Of a stretch of 57,588 nucleotides of DNA, positions 16,996-26,064 are shown one piece after another. Source of the DNA: an uncultured Cyclobacteriaceae bacterium (GTDB taxonomy: Bacteria; Bacteroidota; Bacteroidia; Cytophagales; Cyclobacteriaceae); the NCBI GenBank assembly GCA_937958005.1, contig CALGOB010000209.1, positions 1 to 57,588 of the forward strand, in the 5' to 3' direction. Both the position numbers and the translations under genes were made by a program. The notes under the pieces are model-generated. The model worked only from the letters and a program-made list of their open reading frames with translations, was not told the origin of the DNA and did not search any database. Each line of letters opens with the position of its first letter. Positions within the stretch are counted from its first letter, which is position 1.

Positions 16996-19545
16996 ATGAG
17001 AAAATATATCACGAGTATAGTATACATTTTTTTGTTTAGTACGCAAGCCTGGTCTCAGCCTGAAAAAGAAGGATATGTTAGGCCAACTCCTTCAAAAGAG
17101 GTAAAGGTAATGATTAGGGAGGGGAGAAAACTATATACGGAGAACTTGCAGCAGGGAATTACGAAGATGAAAGACGTAGTCAGTTACTGCAAGGAGAAAG
17201 AAGAAAATAGCAATGACCATTTTTATAGCACTTTCGATTTAGGAGTTTTGTATTTCCGTTCTGCTTATATGGACAGTTCTCTATATACATTTAGAAATGG
17301 GCTAGAAGTTGCCAAAAAACGGAATGATCATTATTTCTATTATAAAAGTTATTTAGGATTTGCTAGGGTTTTCTCATATAGGGGTATATATGATTCTGCT
17401 AATTTTTATGCTAGAAAAGGACTGTCACATAGTAAAGCAATTGATTATAAGGTAGGAATTTCTAACTTATATAATTTTATGGGGGTTTTGGCAGGCCATA
17501 GTGGTGCAATTGACAGCGCTACTTATTACAAAAAAAAATCTCTTGAAATAGCGGAAAAACAAAAAGATACTTTAGGAATTTTTACTTCGGCCTATAATTT
17601 GGCTGTTCATTTTCAAGTAGGGAAACAATATAAAAAAAGTTTGGAATATAGTATTTATGCTCAGGAAGTTGCTAAAAGCACCGGACAAAATTATCAAAGA
17701 GGGCAAGCGTTTTCAGTATTGAGCCAAGTTTATAGAAATTTAGGTGATTATAAAAAATCATTATCTTATAATCAAAATGCGATAGAGGCAAACCTAGTTG
17801 CTATAGAATTAGGTGAACATGAGTCTCATATGCAGTGGGTTGCTTTTTCCTATTTGAATAGGGGAGGCCTTTACAATCTAGTTGATAGCACGGCAAAAGC
17901 TCGCCAGTTCTTAAAGAAGGCTATGTTATATTTTGATTCCACAGCAAAATTGGAAAGTAGGGCAAGTGCTTATGCTCAATATGCCAGTAGTTTTAAGAAT
18001 GAGGGCCGATACGATTCCGCTTTACATTACGCATTAATTGCAAAAAAACTAGGAGATGAATCAAATCATATCCTTGAAATAATGAGCGGCAATATGATAC
18101 TTGGATCTACTTATTACGCGTTATTGAAAAAAGACTCTGCAAAATATCATGCCAAAATTGTACTTAAGTTAGCTGAAGAAAGTGGAAATTTGGATTATGT
18201 AGAAGATGCAAGTTCAATTTTGTATCAAGTATATGATGATCAGAATAAACCAGAGAAAGCATTAACCTACCTGAAGAAATTAACAGCAGCAAAAGATACA
18301 CTCGAAAATGAAGAGAGAGTAAAAGCTACTACTAGACTATCCATGCAATTTGAATTTGATAATGAGAAACAGACATTGCAATTTGCGAAAGAAAAAGAAA
18401 CCTTGGTATTAAATCAGCAAATCCAAAAACAGAAAACTATACAATACGGGGCTTTTTTGGGAATGCTGTTGTTTTTATTAGCTACACTAGGGTTTTATAG
18501 GAGTTATCGAAATAAAAAAAGAGACCATCTAAAAATAGAAAAACAAGCAAATGAATTGAAGAAAAGTAATGATCAATTAGACGAATTATCTAGATATAAG
18601 GAAGGATTGAGTCACATGATTGTTCATGATATGAAAAATCCTTTGAATGTAATTCTTGGGATGACTGATGAGAAATTACCCAATGAAGAGGACACGAGAT
18701 CTATTCATGCATCAGGTAAAATGATTTTGCAGTTGGCGAATAACATCATGGATATACAAAAATTTGAGGAAGCAAAAATGCATTTAAAAAATGATGCTTA
18801 TTATTTGCATGAGATTATTCACCATGCAAAACAGCAGGTATTGTTACTTTTGAAAAACAAGAATATTCAGTTTGAAACTGAATTCTCACAAGATTTGACT
18901 GTTTCTGTAGATTTAGAAATTATATCAAGAGTCTTTGTGAACTTGTTTACGAACGCAATCAAATATTCACCTGCAGGTGGTCGAGTCATTATTAAAGTAA
19001 AGGAAAATAATAATGGATTTTTTGCAGTTTCAGTGACGGATCATGGGCAAGGGATAGCCGCTTCACAACTGCCCTACGTTTTTGATAAGTTTTGGCAAGT
19101 ATATGCTAAAGACTCTGGTCAGACCTATTCAACAGGCCTTGGGCTAACTTACTGTAAATTAGCTCTAGAAGCTCATGGCGGTTCTATTCAAGTGATTTCT
19201 TCTATTGGAAATGGGACTACCTTTACTTTATTGATTCCAGTATTTGAGAAAGAAGGCGGCATTGAGCTTGTAAATAGTTTGTCCTATGCCAATAAGGCAA
19301 TCATAGAAAACTCATATACCAAAGAAGATCTTTATATTCTTGGTTCAGTAATGGAAAAAATTAAAAGTATACCGCTTTATAAAGCAGGAGAAATAGAAAA
19401 AATTCTTAATCAAGTCAGCTCTGACTCTCAGAAAATTAGTGAATGGATTTATGTGGTAAAACAAGCAGTTTTGAATTGGGATCAGCAACATTTTGATCAA
19501 CTAGTCAGTCTTGATAACCAGACTCCTTCATCTGGTACCACTTGA
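16996..19545 (+). CDS. TPR-containing sensor histidine kinase
   Basis: An 849-residue membrane kinase. A signal peptide (to about residue 20, ..STQAWSQ) is followed by a periplasmic array of tetratricopeptide repeats (residues about 40-440), a coiled segment, one membrane helix at about 482-503 (GAFLGMLLFLLATLGFY), and the cytoplasmic kinase core. The phosphoacceptor is H544 in MIVHDMKNPLN. The HATPase domain has the N box (NLFTNAIKYS), G1 (DHGQGI) and G2 (STGLGLTYCK). About 80 residues after the kinase core form a small extra helical domain. A response regulator follows after 52 bases, so the pair forms a two-component system. The stimulus is unknown; the periplasmic TPR array suggests a protein or peptide partner. 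Confidence 0.92.
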   Translation: MRKYITSIVYIFLFSTQAWSQPEKEGYVRPTPSKEVKVMIREGRKLYTENLQQGITKMKDVVSYCKEKEENSNDHFYSTFDLGVLYFRSAYMDSSLYTFRNGLEVAKKRNDHYFYYKSYLGFARVFSYRGIYDSANFYARKGLSHSKAIDYKVGISNLYNFMGVLAGHSGAIDSATYYKKKSLEIAEKQKDTLGIFTSAYNLAVHFQVGKQYKKSLEYSIYAQEVAKSTGQNYQRGQAFSVLSQVYRNLGDYKKSLSYNQNAIEANLVAIELGEHESHMQWVAFSYLNRGGLYNLVDSTAKARQFLKKAMLYFDSTAKLESRASAYAQYASSFKNEGRYDSALHYALIAKKLGDESNHILEIMSGNMILGSTYYALLKKDSAKYHAKIVLKLAEESGNLDYVEDASSILYQVYDDQNKPEKALTYLKKLTAAKDTLENEERVKATTRLSMQFEFDNEKQTLQFAKEKETLVLNQQIQKQKTIQYGAFLGMLLFLLATLGFYRSYRNKKRDHLKIEKQANELKKSNDQLDELSRYKEGLSHMIVHDMKNPLNVILGMTDEKLPNEEDTRSIHASGKMILQLANNIMDIQKFEEAKMHLKNDAYYLHEIIHHAKQQVLLLLKNKNIQFETEFSQDLTVSVDLEIISRVFVNLFTNAIKYSPAGGRVIIKVKENNNGFFAVSVTDHGQGIAASQLPYVFDKFWQVYAKDSGQTYSTGLGLTYCKLALEAHGGSIQVISSIGNGTTFTLLIPVFEKEGGIELVNSLSYANKAIIENSYTKEDLYILGSVMEKIKSIPLYKAGEIEKILNQVSSDSQKISEWIYVVKQAVLNWDQQHFDQLVSLDNQTPSSGTT

Positions 19546-19597
19546 TAATCCGCCATAGTGAAGTATTTTATTAAAAAGTCATTTTATTCCATTATGT

Positions 19598-20497
19598 ATG
19601 AGAAATGAAAAACCTGCACGAATTTTAGTAGTGGACGATGATCCTACGCATTTTAAGGTTGTATTAGATAACTTTCAAGACGATGATTTTGAAATAATGT
19701 ATGCTCCAAATGGGAGGGAAGGGTGTAATGTAGCTGAAAAGGAATTACCCGATTTAATCATTATGGACTGGGAAATGCCTGTAATGAATGGGGTTGAAGC
19801 TATTACTCAACTTCAATCTAAATCTTCCACAAAAGACGTTCCTGTTGTAATGGCTACAGGAGTTATGACAGAGTCAAAGGATCTTAAAGAAGCGATGGAG
19901 ATAGGGGCTATTGATTTTATTAGAAAACCTTTTGACAAGTTAGAATTGGTTGCAAGGGTTAAAACTTCTTTGAGGCTAAGCGATTCCTACCAACTTATCA
20001 AGAAACAAAATAAGGATATTAGTTCTTTAATGGAGCAAGAGATGGCTCTTAAAGACCGAGAATTATTATTGGAAACTATGCACAGGTTAGAAAATAGTAA
20101 TTTTATAAATCGTCTAGGGGAAAGCTTAGCGAATATTGAAAAGCAATGTAAGGATCAGAACTCAGTGCAGGACATTATTAAATTAACTAAAGAAATTAAT
20201 AGTCACTTACGTACAGAAAGTAATTGGGAAAACTTTACCATTCACTTCAAAAAGGTACACCCAAATTTTTTTAGGAATCTAATGGAAAAGTATCCGGATA
20301 TTACCCCTAATGAGCAACGCCTTTGTGCTTATGTCAAAATTGGCCTAAACAACAAAGAGGTCGCCCAATTACTTGGAGTTACTGTTGGGACTACAAAAAC
20401 AAATCTTAATCGACTAAAGAAACGATTGTCATTGCAGATCAACGAAAGCTTAAGAGACTTTATTACTACTTTTTCTTACGCAAACCCCGTTCTTTAA
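19598..20497 (+). CDS. Response regulator: REC domain with LuxR-like DNA-binding C-terminus
   Basis: A 299-residue cytoplasmic protein. The receiver domain (residues about 8-125) has the acidic pair VVDDD, phosphoacceptor D57 in IIMDWEMPVMNG, a conserved ATG near residue 87 and K near residue 109 in KPFD. A coiled linker with ELLLETMHRLENSNFINRLGE leads to a C-terminal HTH (about 235-285): ITPNEQRLCAYVKIGLNNKEVAQLLGVTVGTTKTNLNRLKKRL, a form found at the end of Bacteroidota TPR and two-component regulators. It follows the kinase at 16996 by 52 bases and is almost certainly its partner. Target genes are unknown, though the divergent hydrolase-AraC gene is an obvious candidate. Confidence 0.9.
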   Translation: MRNEKPARILVVDDDPTHFKVVLDNFQDDDFEIMYAPNGREGCNVAEKELPDLIIMDWEMPVMNGVEAITQLQSKSSTKDVPVVMATGVMTESKDLKEAMEIGAIDFIRKPFDKLELVARVKTSLRLSDSYQLIKKQNKDISSLMEQEMALKDRELLLETMHRLENSNFINRLGESLANIEKQCKDQNSVQDIIKLTKEINSHLRTESNWENFTIHFKKVHPNFFRNLMEKYPDITPNEQRLCAYVKIGLNNKEVAQLLGVTVGTTKTNLNRLKKRLSLQINESLRDFITTFSYANPVL

Positions 20498-20854
20498 AAT
20501 AGATATTTCCTATAATAAGTGAAACTCTTTATACAATGGGTGCTAATAAATGCTATTAGTCCTAGGGAAGTCCTGAACCCTAGTTTCCAACGCAGTGCTT
20601 CTACCTAAGTTTAACCCAAAGAAGGATTGAATTATACCAATTTAGATTTAAAAAGGCGCATATTTATTAGCGAATTTAATATTTGCCGTATATTTGTTCG
20701 ACCCAGTTAAAAATACAGGACGAACCGTTCACTATAGCTCAGGATGACCCGTGCTATGCTTGCGTTTTCCCCTCAGTGCGGAACCGCTTTGCGAAATATA
20801 AATTTACTAAAATATCTACTACGTCTTATAAACATAAATTGGTATTACTTCTGC
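20498..20854. other. Gene-free stretch after the response regulator
   Basis: About 357 bases with no recognised gene. A hairpin-like inverted repeat (CTAGGG..CCCTAG) lies at about 20561-20584, 65 bases past the response regulator, and could terminate its transcript although it lacks a clear T-run. Confidence 0.35.
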
Positions 20855-21201
20855 AGGGCAAACGCATTTAACTTTTCTAATCGCTAAATGATGAATGGAA
20901 CGTGCGCCCGAGATAGCAGCGCTCCACGCCGGACGGCATCCTTTTTTGCCTTTTTCTGGCAAAAAAGATATAGCGGATAGCTCGTTAAGGCGGCCAAATT
21001 TTTTAAACCCGAATGATGCAATAGAAATTTGGTGCAAACCCTAACTAACAGTCATCTAGCCACTTAAATCCTAATTTCCTACTCACCATAATGGAGACTA
21101 TGTCTGCGTTGCCAATCAGAATTTAAGCAGCTATCTAACAGCCATTTATGATTTTCTCTTAAAAGCCTAATGCATCATTCGGGTTAAATGCGTTTGCCCT
21201 G
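20855..21201. mobile_element. 347-bp non-coding element with 16-bp inverted ends (MITE-like)
   Basis: CAGGGCAAACGCATTT near 20856 is inverted as AAATGCGTTTGCCCTG ending at 21201. Between them lies GC-richer DNA with a hairpin (TTTTTTGCC..GGCAAAAAA at about 20942-20976) and no open frame. An intact M1 copy is inserted into the TTAAA beside the right end, so this element is the older of the two. The end sequence looks like a transposon terminus, but I cannot name the family. Confidence 0.6.
21003..21188 (+). repeat. M1 element, intact copy with TTAAA duplication
   Basis: The element proper is 21008-21183 (176 bp). Its ends are inverted (CCCGAATGATGCA at the left, TGCATCATTCGGG at the right) and it is flanked by TTAAA at 21003-21007 and 21184-21188. 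The copy at 54435-54610 has the same length, ends and duplication and is nearly identical in between. It has no coding capacity, so it must be moved by an enzyme supplied in trans. Confidence 0.85.
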
Positions 21202-21202
21202 A

Positions 21203-22078
21203 TTACTTGTGTGTTTTCAGGTTAAATGCCCTAGAAATATTAAAACCAAAATGAATATCTCCATCCCAAAAATTATCTCGTGTTTCTGTAAGAAACCCTT
21301 TTTCAATCATTTGGGTGGCATTTGAGAAAATTAACTGAAATACATGACCTCCCGTTTCTATCTCAAGCCCCACTGAAGTTGCATTTTCTAGATCATGGTC
21401 ATCATGCCTGAATTGCGGGAAATATTCCCAATCAATAGCCAGTCTGTTCGTTAATTTATATCTACCACCTATTCCTATGATCAGTATATCATTCGCTTCA
21501 TTTCCTGGGGCAAAATTTCGATGAACGAAGGTAGGGCTTATCTGCAAAGAAAATTTAGGACTGAACTTTCTGGCAAATAAAACCTGTGAAGTATAATCCA
21601 TTCTAAAAGCAAATCTATCTTGGATCGCTTCATTGGCAAATGTACGGGTATCAATTGCGAGGCTTGTAAAAGTTGTTATTGTGAGCGGTGTCTTATTAGA
21701 TTGACGTAATACTCTATATTTGAAAAAGCCATCTACAGTTTTATCAAAAGAAGACCTGCCAAATCCAACATTGATTTGGTCCGTGATACCATATTCTAAA
21801 GCAAAACGTACAAAAGATTGATCTAACCCATACAGTTCGGAAACTCCACCATTTAACCTGCCAAACCGATGGCTAATTACAAATTCTAATACACCTTCTG
21901 TACGAGTTTCAATGCTATGTCCATTTAGTAAGCGAGTACTTTTAAATGTAGCCGTAGTATAATCTATCTCGTTTTGATCAGAAGAACTTTGTAAAAGGTC
22001 CATCAGTTCATTCTGTGCTATTACGCTCTGACAAAGACACAATAGAACTATCACTAGTTTAACTTTTAACCAATTCAT
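21203..22078 (-). CDS. DUF5777-like outer-membrane beta-barrel protein
   Basis: A 291-residue exported protein from the ATG at 22078 (a TTG at 22084 is less likely). A signal peptide ends near ..QSVIAQ. The rest alternates hydrophobic and polar residues as in a transmembrane beta barrel, with VLEFVISHRFGRLNGG near the start, repeated GITDQINVGFGRS- and YKLTNRLAIDWEYFPQ-type strands, and HVFQLIFSNATQMIEKGF near the C-terminus, features I associate with the DUF5777 barrel family. It overlaps the YceI gene by 20 bases and closes a three-gene operon. In other Bacteroidota this barrel, YceI and cytochrome-like proteins tend to occur together; the exact job is unknown. Confidence 0.75.
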   Translation of the reverse strand: MNWLKVKLVIVLLCLCQSVIAQNELMDLLQSSSDQNEIDYTTATFKSTRLLNGHSIETRTEGVLEFVISHRFGRLNGGVSELYGLDQSFVRFALEYGITDQINVGFGRSSFDKTVDGFFKYRVLRQSNKTPLTITTFTSLAIDTRTFANEAIQDRFAFRMDYTSQVLFARKFSPKFSLQISPTFVHRNFAPGNEANDILIIGIGGRYKLTNRLAIDWEYFPQFRHDDHDLENATSVGLEIETGGHVFQLIFSNATQMIEKGFLTETRDNFWDGDIHFGFNISRAFNLKTHK

Positions 22079-22598
22079 AATCAAAGTTTACGGTGACTTC
22101 TACTTTTTCAGCAATGTTATAAAATACTGCTTTGGGTATCTTTACTTTATAATCTTTCAATTGAATAACAAAAACACTTTCAATAGAAACTTGATCATTT
22201 GCATAGTTAATAGTTCCCTTAACTTCTGCTTTTTGTTTGATACCATGGATTTCAAATTCTCCTGTGGCACTGATGTTTTGAGAACCTTCTTTTTTAGTCC
22301 AGTTATTAAGTTTTCCTAAAAATCTAGCCTCGGGATATTTTTCTGATTCTAGGTAATTTTCATTAAAGTGTTCCTGCATCAAAGATTTTTCAAATTGAAA
22401 ATCTTTGACTTTTATGATAAAAGCTAAGTCTCCATTGGTTAAATCAATGACACTTCTGGCAGTCTTATTAGTTGCCTCAATGTCTTCTAAGGGAGCACTG
22501 GAGAAAAAATGTACATTGCTGCTGGTGGATATAAACTTTTGCCCATATGTATTGGTACCCAGTATTAAAATAAGTGCTAATGATATAAGATATCGCAT
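22059..22598 (-). CDS. YceI-family periplasmic protein
   Basis: A 179-residue secreted protein with a signal peptide (..LGTNTYGQ). YceI proteins are lipocalin-like barrels that bind long polyisoprenoid or related hydrophobic molecules. The family patterns are present: FISTSSNVHFFSSAPLEDIEATN at the start, FNENYLESEKYPEARFLGKL in the middle, ISATGEFEIHGIKQKAEVKG and a final VTVNFDY strand. It is the middle gene of the operon, 23 bases after the SprB-repeat lipoprotein and overlapping the barrel gene. This context suggests an electron-carrier or lipid-linked role at the outer membrane. Confidence 0.88.
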   Translation of the reverse strand: MRYLISLALILILGTNTYGQKFISTSSNVHFFSSAPLEDIEATNKTARSVIDLTNGDLAFIIKVKDFQFEKSLMQEHFNENYLESEKYPEARFLGKLNNWTKKEGSQNISATGEFEIHGIKQKAEVKGTINYANDQVSIESVFVIQLKDYKVKIPKAVFYNIAEKVEVTVNFDYELVKS

Positions 22599-22621
22599 AA
22601 TAATTCTATTGTTTTTAAAAA

Positions 22622-23419
22622 TTAATTGTCTAATGCCCCATTATCAACCCAACAAAGGATCCTGTCAATATTACTTTGATCAAGAAGACCACTTGGAGGC
22701 ATAGGGGCTGTAAGGCTAGAAGCTCTTGCAGCTATTCTATTAGCGTTTTGAATAATTTCTTCTTTAGTGTTTAGGAAAGGATTTCTAGTGTCTCTATGGC
22801 AGCCGGAAACAGCACAATTACTTGCTATGATTGGCATAACATCTCTACTTAAGCTGATATCTACATTAACATTTGCAGAAACCTCAGCCAAACATCCATT
22901 CCCATCTTTTACTGAGATACTGTAAACTTCAGCCGCTAAAGATGTAAATGTATTTTCTGTTTGAAAATCTCTGCCATTTAGACTATAAGAAAAGTCTTCA
23001 TCTCCACCAGTAGCAGTAATGCTAATTTGCCCTGTATTTTCGTTACAACTTGAAGGAACAATAGAAGCACTTGCAGAAATTGTATCATCACTGCCTATAA
23101 TGACAAATGTACCGGTAGTCATACAACCATTGGCATCTATTACTTCTACTTCGTAACTATTAGCTGCAAGATTTGTGAAAAATTCACTGTTTTGCTCAGT
23201 CCCATTTATGATATAGGTAAAATCACCGTTACCTCCAATAACCATGATTTCAGCTGTACCTCCAGTTTCACATGTGGCAGCTGTAGTATTGACAGTTGTG
23301 ACCGTAAGATTACTGGTTGTACAATCTATCCTAATTGATTCTTCATTTTCCGAAGTACATGAAAAGATAGCGAAGCAACTATAAGTTAGTACTTTTAGCA
23401 AGCCCAATTTTTTATTCAT
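22622..23419 (-). CDS. Lipoprotein with two SprB repeats and a C-terminal cytochrome-like region
   Basis: A 265-residue protein. The N-terminus is a lipoprotein signal (CFAIFSC). Two SprB-type repeats follow at about residues 40-185, each with a G-G-(N/D)-G/E-D-F-(T/S)-Y-(I/S) core, a 'FTNLAANSYEVEVIDANGC' type end, and paired cysteines. The last about 75 residues contain a CxxxxCH motif (SNCAVSGCH), an MPP motif (APMPPSG) that could supply the sixth ligand, and a final IDRILCWVDNGA helix as in cytochrome-c-like domains. The CxxxxCH spacing is unusual compared with CxxCH. It is the first gene of the minus-strand operon with YceI and the barrel protein. Confidence 0.75.
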   Translation of the reverse strand: MNKKLGLLKVLTYSCFAIFSCTSENEESIRIDCTTSNLTVTTVNTTAATCETGGTAEIMVIGGNGDFTYIINGTEQNSEFFTNLAANSYEVEVIDANGCMTTGTFVIIGSDDTISASASIVPSSCNENTGQISITATGGDEDFSYSLNGRDFQTENTFTSLAAEVYSISVKDGNGCLAEVSANVNVDISLSRDVMPIIASNCAVSGCHRDTRNPFLNTKEEIIQNANRIAARASSLTAPMPPSGLLDQSNIDRILCWVDNGALDN

Positions 23420-23604
23420 AATGATTAGTTTTTTTTAAAATTAGAAAGAGCTTACCGTATCTTATGGGTAGTGATTTAAGATTACATAAATTGTCGTTTT
23501 TGTATGCATTTTATTCCAATTTTAAATCAAAATGATCAAGTCAATCCTATGCGTTGGTCAAGAAAAAGGTCAACTTGAAAAGTATCAAACCTTTATCTTA
23601 AGAC

Positions 23605-23637
23605 GATTGTACCCTTGGGCCGGGGTTGGTTCATTAA
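23605..23637 (+). repeat. R2 repeat fragment
   Basis: GTACCCTTGGGCCGGGGTTGGTTCATT matches the right end of the R2 copy at 16641-16736 (ATACCCTTAGGTCGGGGTTGGTTCATT). The left two thirds of the repeat are missing. Confidence 0.65.
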
Positions 23638-23734
23638 GGAGTATAACTAGTTCTTGTTTTTCCTTAAAAAGACAAGAGCTCAGTTGATCCACCTTATCCA
23701 ATGAACTCGCATGATACAATAGAGTTTTAAAGAA

Positions 23735-23887
23735 AAGATCATAAATAGCTATTGGATAGTTGCTCAAATTCTTATTTGCAATGCAGGCATGACTCCATTA
23801 AGGTGAGTAGGAAATTAGGATTTAAGTGACTCGATGACTGTTAGTTAGGGTTTGTATCAAATTTCTCATGAATAATGCGGGTTTAAT
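23735..23887 (-). repeat. M1 repeat, degenerate copy (inverted)
   Basis: The segment matches the M1 element in reverse, including ATTTGCAATGCA, CTCCATTAAGGTGAGTAGGAAATTAGGATTTAAGTGACT, GACTGTTAGTTAGGGTTTG and an altered end ATAATGCGGGTTTAA. The other end is worn, so no target duplication can be seen. Confidence 0.7.
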
Positions 23888-24018
23888 TCCTAACTTACTC
23901 CAATAAAAGGTCTAAAATAGTACAAAGCTGGGGGGGCAATTGTATTACTGATTGGAAGAAAAGCCCTGAATACGTAACCTTACAGCCGTATAGTAAGTCA
24001 TGCAATTCAAAATATTTA

Positions 24019-24867
24019 ATGATACCAAAATTTACAGAATTAAAAGATAAGACCATAGTAATTACAGGAGGGGGTGGTATTCTTTGTGGAGAAATGGCCA
24101 GAGCATTAGCAGCACAAGGTGCCAAAGTGGCTATTCTTGATTTAAAATTGGAGAACGCTGAAGCAGTAGCAGTTTCCATTAAAAAAGATGGAGGTAATGC
24201 AATCGGTATAGAAGCAAATGTTCTAGAAATGGAAAGCTTACATGCTGCTCATCAAACCGTAATAGATACGTATGGATATTGCGATATATTGATCAATGGT
24301 GCTGGTGGAAATCACCCGAAAGGCACGACATCAAAGACACATTTAGAAGTTGAAGATCTTTCAGCTGATGGCGATTTTACGACATTTTTTGATCTGGATC
24401 CGGCAGGAATCAAATTTGTATTTGATCTTAACTTTATAGGTACATTATTGCCTACTCAAGTGTTTGCAAAAGGGATGGTTGGTAGAGAAGGATGTTCGGT
24501 CATAAATATCTCTTCAATGAATGCATTTACTCCGTTAACTAAAATCCCAGCATATAGTGGAGCAAAAGCTGCTATCAGTAACTTTACACAGTGGTTATCA
24601 GTTCACTTTTCTAAAGTAGGTATAAGAGTCAACGCCATTGCACCCGGCTTTTTCCTCACTGATCAGAACAGGTCATTATTGACAACTGCCGAAGGGCAAC
24701 TTACAGATAGGGGAAATACAATTATCAGCCAAACCCCAATGGGTCGCTTTGGTAACCCAGAAGACTTGCCAGGCACTCTTCTGTGGCTATGTAGCGATGG
24801 TGCTGCGTTTGTAACAGGGGTAGTAATACCCATTGATGGTGGTTTTAGTGCTTTTAGTGGAGTCTAA
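24019..24867 (+). CDS. uxuB: SDR-family D-mannonate oxidoreductase (fructuronate reductase)
   Basis: A 282-residue NAD(P)-dependent enzyme that interconverts D-fructuronate and D-mannonate. The Rossmann motif TGGGGILCG is near residue 16, the NGAGG motif near residue 93, and the catalytic serine and YSGAK pair near residues 170-188, followed by the PGFF region and a DGGFSAFSGV end. It resembles the short-chain B. subtilis mannonate oxidoreductase rather than the long-chain E. coli UxuB, so the symbol reflects function, not descent. It is the first gene of the operon, and its stop codon directly abuts the start of uxuA, which supports the assignment. A gluconate-type SDR is the main alternative. 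Confidence 0.85.
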   Translation: MIPKFTELKDKTIVITGGGGILCGEMARALAAQGAKVAILDLKLENAEAVAVSIKKDGGNAIGIEANVLEMESLHAAHQTVIDTYGYCDILINGAGGNHPKGTTSKTHLEVEDLSADGDFTTFFDLDPAGIKFVFDLNFIGTLLPTQVFAKGMVGREGCSVINISSMNAFTPLTKIPAYSGAKAAISNFTQWLSVHFSKVGIRVNAIAPGFFLTDQNRSLLTTAEGQLTDRGNTIISQTPMGRFGNPEDLPGTLLWLCSDGAAFVTGVVIPIDGGFSAFSGV

Positions 24868-26064
24868 ATGATGAAGATGAAATTAGAACAAACTTGGAGA
24901 TGGTATGGGCCAAATGACGGTGCAACACTCTCTGCAATCAGACAAGCCGGAGCAACTGGGATTGTTACCGCTTTACATCATATACCTAACGGTGAAATAT
25001 GGTCTTTAGAAGAAATAAACAAGCGTAAAACAGAAATTGAATCAGCGGGACTTACTTGGTCAGTAGTAGAAAGTATACCGGTACATGAGGATATTAAGAA
25101 AAGAGTTGGGAATTATCAGAAATACATTACTAATTATCAGACTAGTATTCAAAACCTTGGCAAGGCAGGAATTGATATTGTATGTTATAATTTTATGCCA
25201 GTATTGGATTGGACACGTACGGATCTCGCCTACCAGCTGTCAGATGGCAGTAAGGCATTGCGATTTGATGCGGTAGAATTTGCCGCTTTCGAATTATTTA
25301 TACTGAAGAGGACTGGGGCAGAAAATGATTACCCAGAACCAATAATTCAAAAGGCAAAGACTGTTTATGAACAAATGACAACTGAAAGAAAGGCTAATCT
25401 GGTGAAAAATATCATTGCAGGATTGCCAGGAGCTGAAGAAGGATATACATTGGAGCAGTTTCAGAGTGTTTTAGATGGATATCATGAAATCGGTGAACAG
25501 GAGTTGAGGAATAACTTGTATAGTTTTTTAGAAGCAATTATTCCTATAGCAGAAGAGGCAGGCGTATTGATGGCTATTCACCCTGACGATCCACCATTTC
25601 CAATTCTTGGTTTACCGAGAGTGGTAAGTACTGAGTCTGATGCAAAACAGCTAGTTGATGTTGTTGACAGCCCTTATAATGGTATATGCTTTTGTACAGG
25701 GTCTTACGGAGTTAGGGCTGATAATGATCTTGCGGGTATGGTCAAACGTCTAGGGCATCGTATTAACTTTATTCATTTGAGGGCAACTAGGAGAGATGAT
25801 GAAGGTAATTTTTATGAAGCAGATCATTTGGATGGAGATGTAGATATGTATGGTGTGATGAAGGCATTGGTTGAAGAACAAAATAAAAGAATAAAGGACA
25901 AAAGGAATGATTATCGTATGCCTATGAGACCAGATCATGGTCATCAGATGATAGACGATCTGGAAAAGACAACAAATCCGGGATATTCTGTAATTGGCAG
26001 GTTAAGAGGACTAGCTGAATTAAGAGGACTAGAAATGGGAATAAGAGGAGGAATGAATTCATGA
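24868..26064 (+). CDS. uxuA: Mannonate dehydratase
   Basis: A 398-residue metal-dependent TIM-barrel enzyme that dehydrates D-mannonate to 2-keto-3-deoxygluconate (KDG). Family motifs are clear: [38 protein letters not shown] at the start, [16 protein letters not shown] near residue 235, [14 protein letters not shown] near residue 270, [10 protein letters not shown] near residue 300 and [11 protein letters not shown] near residue 350, the last providing the catalytic and metal-binding histidines. Length fits the family. It starts one base after the oxidoreductase stop codon and its own stop overlaps the uxaC start (ATGA). Confidence 0.96.
   Translation: MMKMKLEQTWRWYGPNDGATLSAIRQAGATGIVTALHHIPNGEIWSLEEINKRKTEIESAGLTWSVVESIPVHEDIKKRVGNYQKYITNYQTSIQNLGKAGIDIVCYNFMPVLDWTRTDLAYQLSDGSKALRFDAVEFAAFELFILKRTGAENDYPEPIIQKAKTVYEQMTTERKANLVKNIIAGLPGAEEGYTLEQFQSVLDGYHEIGEQELRNNLYSFLEAIIPIAEEAGVLMAIHPDDPPFPILGLPRVVSTESDAKQLVDVVDSPYNGICFCTGSYGVRADNDLAGMVKRLGHRINFIHLRATRRDDEGNFYEADHLDGDVDMYGVMKALVEEQNKRIKDKRNDYRMPMRPDHGHQMIDDLEKTTNPGYSVIGRLRGLAELRGLEMGIRGGMNS

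Larger units (their letters stand above)
23420..24018. other. Repeat-rich divergent gap upstream of the uronate operon
   Basis: About 600 bases between the lipoprotein gene (minus) and the mannonate oxidoreductase gene (plus). It contains an R2 fragment (about 23605-23637) and an inverted degenerate M1 copy (23735-23887). No coding frame is supported. The last 130 bases hold no clear TAnnTTTG promoter, so the operon's start signal is not identified. Confidence 0.5.

Noticed and set aside
20683-21037. Small frames on both strands near the M1 insertion
   Set aside because: They run through inverted-repeat element DNA, lack recognisable protein features and have poor starts.
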